DNA from: JADLCB01 sp964398315
Lineage (GTDB): Bacteria > Planctomycetota > Phycisphaerae > Tepidisphaerales > Tepidisphaeraceae
DNA: 64,000 nt
Assembly: GCA_964398315.1 (NCBI GenBank)
Contig: CAYNMV010000005.1
Span: forward strand, 46,139-110,138
Direction of reading: 5' to 3'
How positions within the stretch are numbered: the first letter of the stretch is position 1; each line of letters starts with the position of its first letter. The notes below the pieces were generated by a model that worked only from the letters and a program-made list of their open reading frames with translations, did not search any database and had not been told where the DNA came from. Positions 15,250 to 24,182 of this stretch are shown in pieces. The position numbers and the translations under genes are program-made.

Positions 15250-17511
15250 TTACTTGGCTCCCGCGATACTCAGGCCCATCGGCACTTCCTGCTGCATGCG
15301 CATGTGGCAGGCGTGGGCGGCATCGATGAACAGCTGGGCCTCCTCGATGAGCTGGTGGACGGCCTCGCCGTCGTTGCCCACCGGGCCGCTGGCGTGGCGG
15401 TTCAGCAGGTAGTTGCCGAACTGGTCACGGTGGTAGCGGTCATAAAACCGCGTGGTGTCCATGAACCGGGTGCGGAACTCCTCGACAATTGCATCCGGCT
15501 GGGATGGCACATCGCGGAACTCCTCGCGCACCAGCGTCTCGGCCGCCTTGAGCATGGCGCGGTAGGCGAAATCGTCCGCCTTGGCGTACTCGCCGGCCTC
15601 GTGGGCCAGGTGAGCCTCGAAGGTGAGGCTTTCGGCCTCGCTGAAGCCGAAGTGGGCCACGTTGACGATCTCACCCGCGCACTCACCCATCGCCATGTCG
15701 CCAATGGTGAACTCGCGCGGATCCCCCCAGTCGCTGTAGAACTCGGGGGCTTCGGCGTGACTGGGGACGGCGGTGAACTGATCCACGATTTCCTTGAGGG
15801 CTTTCTTGCCCAGGCGGATCGTGTAATCCTGGAAGGTTTCACCCGCGCTGCGCTCGCTGACATAGCGTGCGGTCAGTGCTTCAACCAGGTCGGGAATGCG
15901 CTTGCTGGGCACCGAACCGATGGCCAGGCCATAGGCGCCGCCGTTGTCTCGCCACTTGCCGCCCAGCACCACCTGGAAGTGGGGGACGGTGTAGCCGCCG
16001 ATGTTGCGGCTGTTGCCGTAGAAACCGATGTCGGCAATGTGATGCTGGCCGCAGGAGTTGAAGCAGCCGCTGATCTTGATGCGCAGGTCCTTGATCGCCT
16101 GGTCGAGCTTCGTCTGCTGCACCAGCAGCCGTTCGCGCAGTTCGCCGGCCAGGCCGCGCGAACTGGCGATGCCCAGCTTGCAGGTATCGGTGCCGGGGCA
16201 GGAGACCACATCCACCACGGTCCCCGCGCCGCTCTGGCCCAGGCCCAGGGCCCGCAGTTCGGCATAGAGGCTGGGCAGGTCAATCGTGTTGACCCAGCGC
16301 AGGACGATGTTCTGCTCGACCGTGGTGCGGGCGTTGTCGCCGGCGTACTTGTGGGTCAGGTCGGCCAGGGCGCGGAGCTGGTCTGCGCTGATGTCGCCCA
16401 GGGGCAGCGTCACCGTGGCGATGTGGTAGCCGGGCTGACGCTGGGCATAGACGTTGGTCCGCAGCCAGGTGTCGTACTCGGGATCGCCGGAAGGTGGCAC
16501 GCGCCCGGAGACGGTGAGCTGGGCGGGCGCTTCGGTCCAGCGCTGCACATCCGGCACGAGCGTGTCGAACCGCTCATCGTGGGGGATCGCTTTCAGTTCC
16601 TCATCCACCAGCCGGCGGAACTCATCGACGCCCAGCTTCTTGAGCAGGAACTTGACACGCGCCTTGTTGCGCTGCTTCTTCTCGCCCAGCCGGCCGAAGA
16701 CGCGGCTGACGGCCTGCGCGATCTGCAGGATGCGGTCGTGCGGGACAAAGTCGTACATCAGTTTGGCCTGATTGGGCACCGCCCCCAGGCCGCCGCCGAT
16801 GTAGACTTCAAAACCGCGCTGTTCGCCGCGCTTGACCGCCAGGAACCCCAGGTCATGGATGGCCAGCAGGCCGCATGCCTCTTCGCGGCAGCCGCTGAAG
16901 GCGATCTTGAATTTGCGCCCGAAGTCCATGGTGTCGCGATGGCCCAGCAGGAAGCGCATCATGGCCTTGGAATAGGGCGTGACATCAAAGGCCTCGGTCT
17001 GGCAGCAGCCAGCCCGGGGGCAGGCGGTGATATTGCGGACGCTGTTGCCGCACGCTTCGCGGGTGGTGATCCCCACCGCCGCCAGCCGCCGCATGATGTC
17101 AGGCGTGTCGTCGATATGGATGTAGTGAAGCTGGAAATCCTGCCGGGTGGTGACGTGGGCGATGCCGTCGGAGTACTCCTCGGCCAGGTCGGCGATGGTG
17201 CGCATCTGCGTCGGGTTCAGCCCGCCGTAGGGGATTTTGATGCGCTGCATGCCGGGGGCGTCCCAGAGGGTTTCCGGGCCTTTGGTCAGCGTGCCGGAGG
17301 GATAGGCCAGTTCCTGGGTTTTCTGCCCGTCGTGGCGCTTGCCGTTATCATAACGCTGGCCGTAGGCTCCCCGGCGCAGGCGCGTTTCGGCAAAGAGCTT
17401 TTCCTCCACCTTTCCCTGCTTGCGCAGGGCGATCTGGGCTTCGAACTGATCGATTTCCGCCGCCCAGTCGGCCGGCATCCGCTCACCAAGAACCTGCTTC
17501 CAAGACAACAT
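15250..17511 (-). CDS. Siroheme nitrite/sulfite reductase with helical C-terminal extension
   Basis: Six-electron siroheme/[4Fe-4S] reductase of about 753 residues, longer than the usual 550-600. The catalytic cluster is complete: Cys438 and Cys444 (SCPGTDTC), Cys483 and Cys487 (GCFNSC). The first half of the pseudo-duplicated fold also carries Cys at 164, 169, 170, 208 and 213 (TACPRAGCC, SGCREEAC), which is less usual. Residues from about 610 on are mainly helical and resemble a HEPN-like domain (RAMLKAAETLVREEF). The ATG at 17511 is preceded by TTGGAG; a TTG at 17523 is less likely. Sulfite versus nitrite cannot be decided from sequence. An SsuABC-like importer 5 kb upstream favours sulfur metabolism. 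Transcription starts from the promoter at 17555-17583. Confidence 0.9.
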   Translation of the reverse strand: MLSWKQVLGERMPADWAAEIDQFEAQIALRKQGKVEEKLFAETRLRRGAYGQRYDNGKRHDGQKTQELAYPSGTLTKGPETLWDAPGMQRIKIPYGGLNPTQMRTIADLAEEYSDGIAHVTTRQDFQLHYIHIDDTPDIMRRLAAVGITTREACGNSVRNITACPRAGCCQTEAFDVTPYSKAMMRFLLGHRDTMDFGRKFKIAFSGCREEACGLLAIHDLGFLAVKRGEQRGFEVYIGGGLGAVPNQAKLMYDFVPHDRILQIAQAVSRVFGRLGEKKQRNKARVKFLLKKLGVDEFRRLVDEELKAIPHDERFDTLVPDVQRWTEAPAQLTVSGRVPPSGDPEYDTWLRTNVYAQRQPGYHIATVTLPLGDISADQLRALADLTHKYAGDNARTTVEQNIVLRWVNTIDLPSLYAELRALGLGQSGAGTVVDVVSCPGTDTCKLGIASSRGLAGELRERLLVQQTKLDQAIKDLRIKISGCFNSCGQHHIADIGFYGNSRNIGGYTVPHFQVVLGGKWRDNGGAYGLAIGSVPSKRIPDLVEALTARYVSERSAGETFQDYTIRLGKKALKEIVDQFTAVPSHAEAPEFYSDWGDPREFTIGDMAMGECAGEIVNVAHFGFSEAESLTFEAHLAHEAGEYAKADDFAYRAMLKAAETLVREEFRDVPSQPDAIVEEFRTRFMDTTRFYDRYHRDQFGNYLLNRHASGPVGNDGEAVHQLIEEAQLFIDAAHACHMRMQQEVPMGLSIAGAK

Positions 17512-17554
17512 GCGTGGCTCCAATTACCTATTTCCCGACAGGATTAGTGGGGGA

Positions 17555-17583
17555 ATGGTAGAAAGTGACTTTCCCGCTGTCAA
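17555..17583 (-). promoter_or_regulatory. Sigma70-type promoter of the siroheme reductase
   Basis: On the minus strand, TTGACA (17578-17583), a 17-bp spacer and TACCAT (17555-17560). The start codon lies about 40 nt downstream. CCTAT directly precedes the -35. Confidence 0.7.
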
Positions 17584-17634
17584 TAGGGTTTCGCATCACC
17601 TTTTTGGGAAGGTGGGAGCTAAGGGCCGGCAGGT

Positions 17635-19734
17635 TCACTCCTCGCCCGTGCTGGTGGCCGCGGGGGTGCGGGTGACGCGCGACTGGTGGGTGAGCTGGCG
17701 GATTTGCTCCAGGGCATCGGGCAGGGTTGTCACCACCTGGACCGAGGCCACGCAGGTCAGCCGCTCGCGGGCACGCTTGAGGTCGCCGGTGACGGTCCAG
17801 AGCCCCACCAGCATCGGGCGGTCAGCAGCACGGCTTTGCAGGCGCTTGCAGAGGTAGCGGGCGCGGGTGGTGGCGCTGGGAGGCAAGGCTGAGACGACCA
17901 CCACATCCGGCTGCACCTCCTCCACCCGATCCACCATTTCCCCCGCCAGCGTCTGGATGGAGAGGGTATCGGCCTGGTAATCGCGCAGCTCCAGCAGTTG
18001 CGAGAGCATCAGCCCGACCAGCTCATCAGCCGTGTCGGAGGCCGGCAGGCACAGGATCTTGCAGCGGGCCGCGCCGGGGCCATTGGGGCCGGCAGGCTCG
18101 TTGCCGCGCGCCCGTTCCACCGTTTCGGCCGCCCGGTCGCGTGCCTGCCGCATGCGCGCCTGGTCGCCGGCCTCGTCGATGATGTCGCGCATGGCGTTGT
18201 GGATGTACTTCTGGCGGCCGGGATCGAGCTGATCGGCGTGGGCATCGGCCTCGCACATCGCCAAGGCCGGCAGCAGGACCGTCTCATAGAGCGTCACCAG
18301 GTCCATCTCTGCGCTGAGGGCCGTTACCAGGTCGGTTGCTTCTTCCTGGTCCTGGGCCAGCAGGCGCTGATAGATCCGGGCGGGTGCATCCAGTACCGGC
18401 TCATCGCCCAGCAGGATGTCAAGAAACTGCAATTGCGGCACATACTTGCCCAGCACGACCAGGCAGACGGTCAGCGGCGTTGCCAGCAGCAGGCCGATGG
18501 GCCCCCACAGCCATGTCCAGAAGACCGCCGCCACCAGCACCGCCAGCGTGCTCATACCGGTGCTGGTGCCGTAGAGCCAGGGCTCCATCAAATTGTTGCT
18601 GGCCAGCTCGACGATGATGAACATCGCCGCCACCCATAAAAAGACCGTGAAGCCGGGATAAACCGCCAGCGACAGCACAATCGGGAACGCCGCCGCGATC
18701 CACGGCCCGACATAGGGAATGAACCGCAGCAGGGCACACAGCAGCCCCCAGAGCACGAAGCTGGGAAACGGCGAGCCGCCGGCCCACAGGCCGATCACAT
18801 ACAGGCCAATCGCGATCGCGATCCCATAGGTGCCGTTGACGATCGACAGCGCCAGCATGTAGCGGCTGATGCGGCTGGCGGCATCGTTGAGGGCCTGGGT
18901 GGTGACATTAAGCTGTGTACGACCCATCAGGCGCAGGATGCGGTCGCGCAGGTCTTCCCGCTGAAGCAGCATGAAGATGACCAGCACGACGACGATGCCC
19001 GCCGTGCCGATCGGTCCCAGTAACGGGGCCAGGTAGACACCCAGCGCGTCGATGGGCGACTGTTTCTCGACGGGGGTCACAAAAAGGGGCTGCTCGGGCG
19101 TGGTTCCAGGCGATGGCGGCGGCGCTGGCTCACCTGCCTCATCCTCGCCCGGGCCGCGCATGATCCGCTCGACATAGCGCGAGAAGACGTTGGGATCTTT
19201 CTGGGGCTGTTCGTCCCCGGGGGCCAGGTCTGCCGGCAGCGCGGCGGCCGGCTGGGTGGTGGACTGGGTTGCCGGCTGCGTGGTCGCCCCGCCGGCAGCG
19301 GCTTTGCCCAGCTCTTCGCCCAGTTTTTCCAGTTCGCTCAGTCCGCCACCGCTGCGGGCCCCGGCGATGCGTTGCACCTTGGACACCAGCTCATCGCGAT
19401 AGGAGGGCAGGTTGTTGGTGAGGTTATTGATCTGGATGGCGATGATCCATCCCAGCGCCACCACCACCAGCAGCGTCGCCGTGACAACCAGCATCACCGC
19501 CGCCACGTGCGGCACACCCAGCCGTTCCAGCCGGCGGACCAGGGGCGCCAGCAGAAAGGTGAACAGCACCGCCAGCGCCAGCGGAATGAGCACATCCTGC
19601 GCTGCCCACAGCGCTGCCACCACCACGCACGCGCCGGCGAACATGAATATCCGCGGAACCATCCGCCGCCAGTCTACTGGCCTGGCGCCATCGGTGGAGC
19701 GGACAAACCGGCCCGGCTGTTTCGGTGCGGCCAT
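17635..19734 (-). CDS. AI-2E/PerM-family membrane protein with cytoplasmic C-terminal domain
   Basis: A 699-residue inner-membrane protein. Residues about 25-440 form the AI-2E transporter-family core (PF01594 type) with roughly eight membrane segments and the typical FIPYVGPWIAA and GLLLATPLTVCLVVL stretches. A long Thr/Pro/Ala-rich insert (about 140-230) separates the second and third membrane parts. After about residue 440 the chain leaves the membrane. Residues about 570-690 have alternating strands and helices (KILCLPASDTADELVGLMLSQLLE, VDRVEEVQPDVVVVSALPP), reminiscent of a cobalamin-binding-type Rossmann fold but without the DxHxxG motif. Family members export quorum-sensing molecules or ions; the substrate here is unknown. 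Confidence 0.83.
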   Translation of the reverse strand: MAAPKQPGRFVRSTDGARPVDWRRMVPRIFMFAGACVVVAALWAAQDVLIPLALAVLFTFLLAPLVRRLERLGVPHVAAVMLVVTATLLVVVALGWIIAIQINNLTNNLPSYRDELVSKVQRIAGARSGGGLSELEKLGEELGKAAAGGATTQPATQSTTQPAAALPADLAPGDEQPQKDPNVFSRYVERIMRGPGEDEAGEPAPPPSPGTTPEQPLFVTPVEKQSPIDALGVYLAPLLGPIGTAGIVVVLVIFMLLQREDLRDRILRLMGRTQLNVTTQALNDAASRISRYMLALSIVNGTYGIAIAIGLYVIGLWAGGSPFPSFVLWGLLCALLRFIPYVGPWIAAAFPIVLSLAVYPGFTVFLWVAAMFIIVELASNNLMEPWLYGTSTGMSTLAVLVAAVFWTWLWGPIGLLLATPLTVCLVVLGKYVPQLQFLDILLGDEPVLDAPARIYQRLLAQDQEEATDLVTALSAEMDLVTLYETVLLPALAMCEADAHADQLDPGRQKYIHNAMRDIIDEAGDQARMRQARDRAAETVERARGNEPAGPNGPGAARCKILCLPASDTADELVGLMLSQLLELRDYQADTLSIQTLAGEMVDRVEEVQPDVVVVSALPPSATTRARYLCKRLQSRAADRPMLVGLWTVTGDLKRARERLTCVASVQVVTTLPDALEQIRQLTHQSRVTRTPAATSTGEE

Positions 19735-19828
19735 GGCGCTGCGGGATCGTTCGCCTGGCGCAAACAGGCATTGGGCCTAACCGCCCGCGCAGCCCTGGCG
19801 CGGAGTGCGCCTGGCGAGGCGGGTGGGA

Positions 19829-21670
19829 TCATTGCTCCGCTTGTGTCCTGGCGGCATCCACCCACTGCTGGAGCGGGATGATCTCGACCGGCTCATCCAC
19901 CGGTGACAGGATGACGGCAACCCGGGCCTGTCTGACTGCCTTCGGCAACGTCACCACCAGCTTGCGGATGCCTTTGTTGGAGGCCTGCGGCGGTGGGGAT
20001 GTGGCATCCCGCAGCGCGAAGGTGCCGCCTACTGTCGAGATCAGCCGGGCGTGAAGCCGCTGATCGGCCAGTTCGAGGGTGGCGGTCGTGGGGCTTTCAA
20101 TTCGCACCGTGGCCGGCGTATGCATCTGCCAGAGGTAGTCCACCAGCTCATTGGCTTCAATCTCATCCTGGATCAGCAGCCCACGGCGCTGGTGGACCAG
20201 GCTGGCGCCGCGCCAGATGCGCGTGGCGTGATCGGGATAGGCCGCCGTCAGATCGGCCACAGCGCGGGGGGTGTCGCCGGTGCTGAAGGCGATGATCGGG
20301 GCCTTGGCCTTCGTGGCCTGGCTCTGGTTGTTCAGCAGCAGCGTGTTTTGTCCGGCGGTGGCCAGGCGATAGTAGCTCCAGCGCTCCTTGCCGAAATAGC
20401 CCGGCAGGTTGTAGTCATCCGCCCCCAGGTCGATCGCCCAGCGCTGGCCCAGGGCGTCAAAGACAAAGCAGCCCAGGTCAAGATGGGCGTGGTTGGCCTG
20501 GTTGTCGCCTCCCTTGAACCCCAGCCAGGTGGCGTTGGCATCACCCCACGCTGACCGCATGAACACGACATCAATCCCGCGGAACAGCCGGTCCAGCGGT
20601 TCTGCGCCGGCCGGGGTCTGCGGCGGAGTCTGGTGGACAAACAGGCCCAGCGTCCAGGGCTTCAGCCCGCCGGCGGTGTGATAGGCCGGGCGATCGAAGC
20701 GGCGGGCCAGTTCGTGCATCATCCAGGTGTCGCCAGCGCGATCCGAACCGACATCGGCATAGTTAAACGTCTTGCCCAGCGGGCCGACCACGTGCAGGCG
20801 ATAGGATGCGGTCTGCGCAAAGCCCTCGAATGCGCTCAGGCCAAAATCCTCACCCAGCGCGCTTTCCAGGCCCATGATCAGCGGCAGCGTGTAACGCAGG
20901 GTGTAGTCCCAGTAGCCCGGCCCTTCCTCCCAGCCCCCATCGGGGGCGAATGACCGCATCGCCCGCGGCAGCGACAGCAGGGCGTGGTGGATGATCTGGC
21001 CGGCGAGTTGCGGTTCTTCATCGGCGATCGCCAGCGCCCCCAGCACCAGGCCGCCGTTGCAGACCTGGTTCCAGTTGTGATCCGCGTTGCGCCACCAGCC
21101 GTACCGGGCGCCGTTATAGGCATCAAGGCCGGGCTTGAGGCCCTTTTCGATGATGGCGGTGCGGATCATCGCCCGCTGCGCATCAGTCAGCGCTGGGTAG
21201 AGCCAGTCATAGCCGATGGCGAAGGCGTGGGTCATCTCGGCGGTGTCGAGAAAATGGCTGGGATTCCAGTCCGGGAACCCGGCCGCCGCTTCCAGTTCAA
21301 CCAGCGCCCGGTCCACCCACTGGCGATCGCCACTGATGCGGTAGAGCGTGGCATAGGTGTAGATGCGGTCGAGGCAGGTGCGGCTCTGCGACAACAGGCG
21401 CGGGCCGATCAGCTTGTGCTCCACCGGCGGCTGCTGGGCGAAGCGCCCGGCATCGCGCTCGATACGCTGAAGGTATTGTTGCAGAACCGACTCCGTCTTG
21501 AGGCGCTGGCGCGTATGCTGGATCTGCTCATCCAGCACGATCAGCCGGGGATGACCGGGGCGAAGGGTGGCCAGGTGATTGGGCTCTTTCCCCTCCGCCT
21601 GCCCGGCGGCTGTCATCTGACTGACAAGCAATAGTCCCATGGCGATCAGAAGTGTGTAGTAGACTGGCAT
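19829..21670 (-). CDS. Exported heparinase II/III-like polysaccharide lyase
   Basis: Secreted enzyme of about 613 residues. The start at 21670 gives a signal peptide (MPVYYTLLIAMGLLLVSQMTAAG); the longer frame to 21727 would bury it. Residues about 60-330 form an alpha-helical toroid (NADHNWNQVCNGG, GWEEGPGYWDYT). A beta-sandwich follows, starting at the heparinase II/III motif NHAHLDLG.FVFDALGQRWAIDLGADDY, which carries the metal or catalytic His residues. It probably cleaves uronic-acid-containing polysaccharide such as alginate, heparin-like glycans or ulvan. The substrate cannot be told. No other CAZyme or PUL-type gene lies immediately next to it. Confidence 0.82.
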   Translation of the reverse strand: MPVYYTLLIAMGLLLVSQMTAAGQAEGKEPNHLATLRPGHPRLIVLDEQIQHTRQRLKTESVLQQYLQRIERDAGRFAQQPPVEHKLIGPRLLSQSRTCLDRIYTYATLYRISGDRQWVDRALVELEAAAGFPDWNPSHFLDTAEMTHAFAIGYDWLYPALTDAQRAMIRTAIIEKGLKPGLDAYNGARYGWWRNADHNWNQVCNGGLVLGALAIADEEPQLAGQIIHHALLSLPRAMRSFAPDGGWEEGPGYWDYTLRYTLPLIMGLESALGEDFGLSAFEGFAQTASYRLHVVGPLGKTFNYADVGSDRAGDTWMMHELARRFDRPAYHTAGGLKPWTLGLFVHQTPPQTPAGAEPLDRLFRGIDVVFMRSAWGDANATWLGFKGGDNQANHAHLDLGCFVFDALGQRWAIDLGADDYNLPGYFGKERWSYYRLATAGQNTLLLNNQSQATKAKAPIIAFSTGDTPRAVADLTAAYPDHATRIWRGASLVHQRRGLLIQDEIEANELVDYLWQMHTPATVRIESPTTATLELADQRLHARLISTVGGTFALRDATSPPPQASNKGIRKLVVTLPKAVRQARVAVILSPVDEPVEIIPLQQWVDAARTQAEQ

Positions 21671-21782
21671 GGCAGCCAAGGATACCCCCGGCCGGCCAGA
21701 GGTGGTAACAACAGCCATCCGGTTCAACGGCTAAGTGGCAACGGGCCGATGCAACAGGCCCATGCCAGGGGATGCAGATGCG

Positions 21783-21811
21783 TTGCCCCGGGCGCAGCGG
21801 GTCGCTACGGT
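21783..21811 (+). promoter_or_regulatory. Promoter of the NUDIX gene, probably leaderless
   Basis: TTGCCC (21783-21788), 17-bp spacer, TACGGT (21806-21811). The ATG at 21819 follows after 7 nt, with no ribosome binding site. Confidence 0.45.
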
Positions 21812-21818
21812 TGCCTGC

Positions 21819-22409
21819 ATGGGCGAAAGACAACCGAAAAAGGCCATCGGGCAGTTTCCCGCGGTGACCGACAGCGTAACGCTGGCCAGCGGGCGGTTCC
21901 TCGAGTTGCGCACGCTGACCTGGATCGACCGCCACGGCAACATCCGCCAGTGGGAATCGGCTGACCGTCGCGGCGATCAGCGCGCGGTGCTGATGATCGC
22001 AACGCTGCGGCCATCGGGGCGGATCGTGCTGATCCGCCAGTTTCGCCCGCCGGTCGATGCCCATGTCATCGAGTTCCCCGCCGGCCTGATCGATGGGGAT
22101 GAGTCGCCCGAGACGGCCGCCTTGCGCGAGCTGCGCGAGGAAACCGGCTACATCGGGCAAGTGGAGTCCGTCAGCCCATTTGCCTGCAGCTCGCCCGGCC
22201 TGACCGGCGAGGCGGTGGCGCTGGTTGAGATCACCATTGATGAAACCCTCCCGGAAAACGTCTCGCCCATCGCCCAGCCCGACACCGGCGAAGACATCGA
22301 ACGGTTTACCGTTCCCCTCGCCGGGCTGCAGGCGTTTCTGGATGAGCAGGTCAAAGCCGGCTCGCGCATCGACAACAAGGTTGTCGCCTACGCCCTGGCC
22401 AGCCGCTGA
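21819..22409 (+). CDS. NUDIX hydrolase, ADP-ribose pyrophosphatase-like
   Basis: Cytoplasmic 196-residue hydrolase of nucleoside diphosphate derivatives. The NUDIX box is complete: G-x5-E-x7-RELREETGY, within GLIDGDESPETAALRELREETGYIG. The preceding strand VLIRQFRPPVDAHVIEFPAG is typical of the ADP-ribose/ADP-sugar pyrophosphatase subgroup (NudF-like). The ATG at 21819 is chosen over an in-frame start at 21735 because conserved sequence begins after it and a promoter-like element ends 7 nt before it. It converges on the ABC permease gene with 35 bp between the stops. Confidence 0.85.
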   Translation: MGERQPKKAIGQFPAVTDSVTLASGRFLELRTLTWIDRHGNIRQWESADRRGDQRAVLMIATLRPSGRIVLIRQFRPPVDAHVIEFPAGLIDGDESPETAALRELREETGYIGQVESVSPFACSSPGLTGEAVALVEITIDETLPENVSPIAQPDTGEDIERFTVPLAGLQAFLDEQVKAGSRIDNKVVAYALASR

Positions 22410-22444
22410 GGCGCACTGCCGGCCGCGGCGTGGATTGCGGCCGG

Positions 22445-23323
22445 TCAGTCGGCTGTCACCAGGCCAAAGCGGCGGCTGACGGTGGCCTGCAGGCGGGCGA
22501 ACAGGAGGCGGTCGGCGAGGATGCCGATCGTCACCATCACCCCCATGGCCGCCATCACCATCGCCGGGTCGGTTGTCTCGCGGCCGATGTGCAGCAGGAA
22601 GCCCAGGCCGCGCCAGTGGGCGAAGGTGTAAAGCAGTTCGGCCCCCATCAGCGAGCGCCAGGCGAAGCTGAACCCCTGGCGCAGCGACCCGGCCACCGCC
22701 GGCAGGCTCGCCGGCAGCAGCACGTACAGGTACATCCGCAGCCCGTGCGCCCCGAGCATGTCGCCGGCCCGGCGGTAGATGGGCGGGATCGTCCGCAACC
22801 CATCCCGCAGGCTCAGGGCGGCGGCGAAGAAACTGCCCATCACCAGCACGAACTGGATGCCCCATTCGTTCAGGCCGAACACGATGATCGCCAGCGGCAC
22901 CCAGCAGACGCTCGGCAGCGTCTGCAACCCCAGGAACAGGGGGCCAAGCAGCTCATCCAGCGTCCGCACGCGCCACATCAGCACGCCCAGCACCGATCCA
23001 AGTCCGATGCTGATGATGAACCCCACCCCCAGGCGCGCCAGACTGGTGAGGACGGCCTCGACCAGCGGCGCGATCCACCCGGTCTGCGGGCCCCGGCGCA
23101 GCCACGGCCAGCCCTCGCGCAGCGGTTCGCCGAAGCCCGATTGCACGTTCAACATGCCCAGCACTGCATCGAGCACGTGGCTGGGGGCGGGAAAGATGTA
23201 ATCGGCCCAGCCGATGAACCTATATGCCGCTTCCCAGATCGACAGGATCGCGACCCAGATCGCCAGGTTTCGCAGGCTGCCAGTGATCTTCGTGCTCCAG
23301 GGCGTGGATGCGATTGACTTCAT
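22445..23323 (-). CDS. ABC permease, SsuC/TauC/NrtB type
   Basis: Inner-membrane permease of 292 residues for a sulfonate-, taurine- or nitrate-type importer (BPD_transp_1). About six membrane segments are visible, starting with NLAIWVAILSIWEAAYRFI near residue 20. The EAA loop that contacts the ATPase lies near residues 195-215 (RRAGDMLGAHGLRMYLYVLLPASLPAVAGSLRQG). The start at 23323 lies inside the upstream ATPase gene, overlapping it by 104 bp. No later start keeps the first membrane segment, so the overlap appears real and the two products should be translationally coupled. Last gene of the importer operon. Confidence 0.88.
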   Translation of the reverse strand: MKSIASTPWSTKITGSLRNLAIWVAILSIWEAAYRFIGWADYIFPAPSHVLDAVLGMLNVQSGFGEPLREGWPWLRRGPQTGWIAPLVEAVLTSLARLGVGFIISIGLGSVLGVLMWRVRTLDELLGPLFLGLQTLPSVCWVPLAIIVFGLNEWGIQFVLVMGSFFAAALSLRDGLRTIPPIYRRAGDMLGAHGLRMYLYVLLPASLPAVAGSLRQGFSFAWRSLMGAELLYTFAHWRGLGFLLHIGRETTDPAMVMAAMGVMVTIGILADRLLFARLQATVSRRFGLVTAD

Positions 23324-24134
23324 CTTCGATCTCGCGTCGAACCCGCGCGATCAGGTCGCTCATATCAGGATGATCGATCGGGCGGGGGTGGGGGAGGGAA
23401 ACGGTGAACTCCCGGCGCACGCGCCCGGGATGGGCGCTGAGGACGATGATCCGGTCGGCCAGCCGCGCAGCCTCGCCGACCGAATGGGTGACAAACAGCA
23501 CGGTCTTGCGCGTCTGGGTCCAGATGACCTGGAGCTGTTCGTGCATGAGCGTGCGCGTCTGGGCATCGAGCGCGGCAAACGGCTCATCCATCAGCAGTAC
23601 CGCCGGGTCCAGCACCAGCGCCCGGGCGATGGCCACGCGCTGGCGCATCCCGCCGGAAAGCTGGTGGATGTACTTGTCGCCGCTGTGGGTCAGGTGAACC
23701 ATGCGCAGCGCCTGCGCGACCCGGTCATCGCGCTCCGAGCGCGGCACGCCGGCCATTTTCAGGCCAAAGGCGATGTTGTCGCGCGCGCTCAGCCAGGGGA
23801 ACAGCCCATGTTCCTGGAAGACCATCGCCCGATCCGGGCCGGGCCGGGTGATGGGCCGGCCGTCCAGAGTGACCTGGCCTGCATCGGGCTGGATCATGCC
23901 GGCCACGATGTTCAGCAGGGTGCTCTTGCCGCAGCCACTGGGCCCGACAACCACGACAAACTCACCCGGCCGGCAGTCGAGGGTGATGGCATCGAGGATG
24001 AGCGTTTCCTCGAACCGCCGTGTAAGGCCGGCCAGGCGCAGGTGTCCGCGCACAGCCGCGGGGGCGGGCACCGCTCCGTTGGTGGCGGGCGGCGGAACAG
24101 CGGGATCGCGCAGACGCGTATGCATGGCTGCCAT
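23220..24134 (-). CDS. ABC ATPase, SsuB/TauB/NrtD type
   Basis: ATP-binding subunit of the importer, 304 residues. Walker A GPSGCGKST, Q-loop FQEHGLFPWLS, signature LSGGMRQR, Walker B VLLMDEPFAALD and the switch His in VTHS are all present. The order and the P-W-L after the Q-loop are typical of SsuB/TauB/NrtD proteins. It has a 30-residue Pro/Ala-rich N-terminal extension before the first strand and a C-terminal tail of about 50 residues that overlaps the permease gene. A second ATG (24125) is possible. It lies 48 bp after the binding-protein gene. Confidence 0.9.
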   Translation of the reverse strand: MAAMHTRLRDPAVPPPATNGAVPAPAAVRGHLRLAGLTRRFEETLILDAITLDCRPGEFVVVVGPSGCGKSTLLNIVAGMIQPDAGQVTLDGRPITRPGPDRAMVFQEHGLFPWLSARDNIAFGLKMAGVPRSERDDRVAQALRMVHLTHSGDKYIHQLSGGMRQRVAIARALVLDPAVLLMDEPFAALDAQTRTLMHEQLQVIWTQTRKTVLFVTHSVGEAARLADRIIVLSAHPGRVRREFTVSLPHPRPIDHPDMSDLIARVRREIEDEVNRIHALEHEDHWQPAKPGDLGRDPVDLGSGI

Positions 24135-24182
24135 CTTCCGTCAGAGAAGCAAACCGGGTCAAGAAACCAGGCCCTCCCGCGC

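Noticed and set aside
15304..17547. 747-residue open frame antisense to the siroheme reductase
   Set aside because: Low-complexity Gly/Val/Ala/Asp-rich sequence with no domain; it mirrors codon bias of the real minus-strand gene. The same applies to long antisense frames at 878-1978, 1867-3141, 10586-12094, 23214-25244, 26161-28020, 43630-45459, 53755-55119 and 57195-58862.
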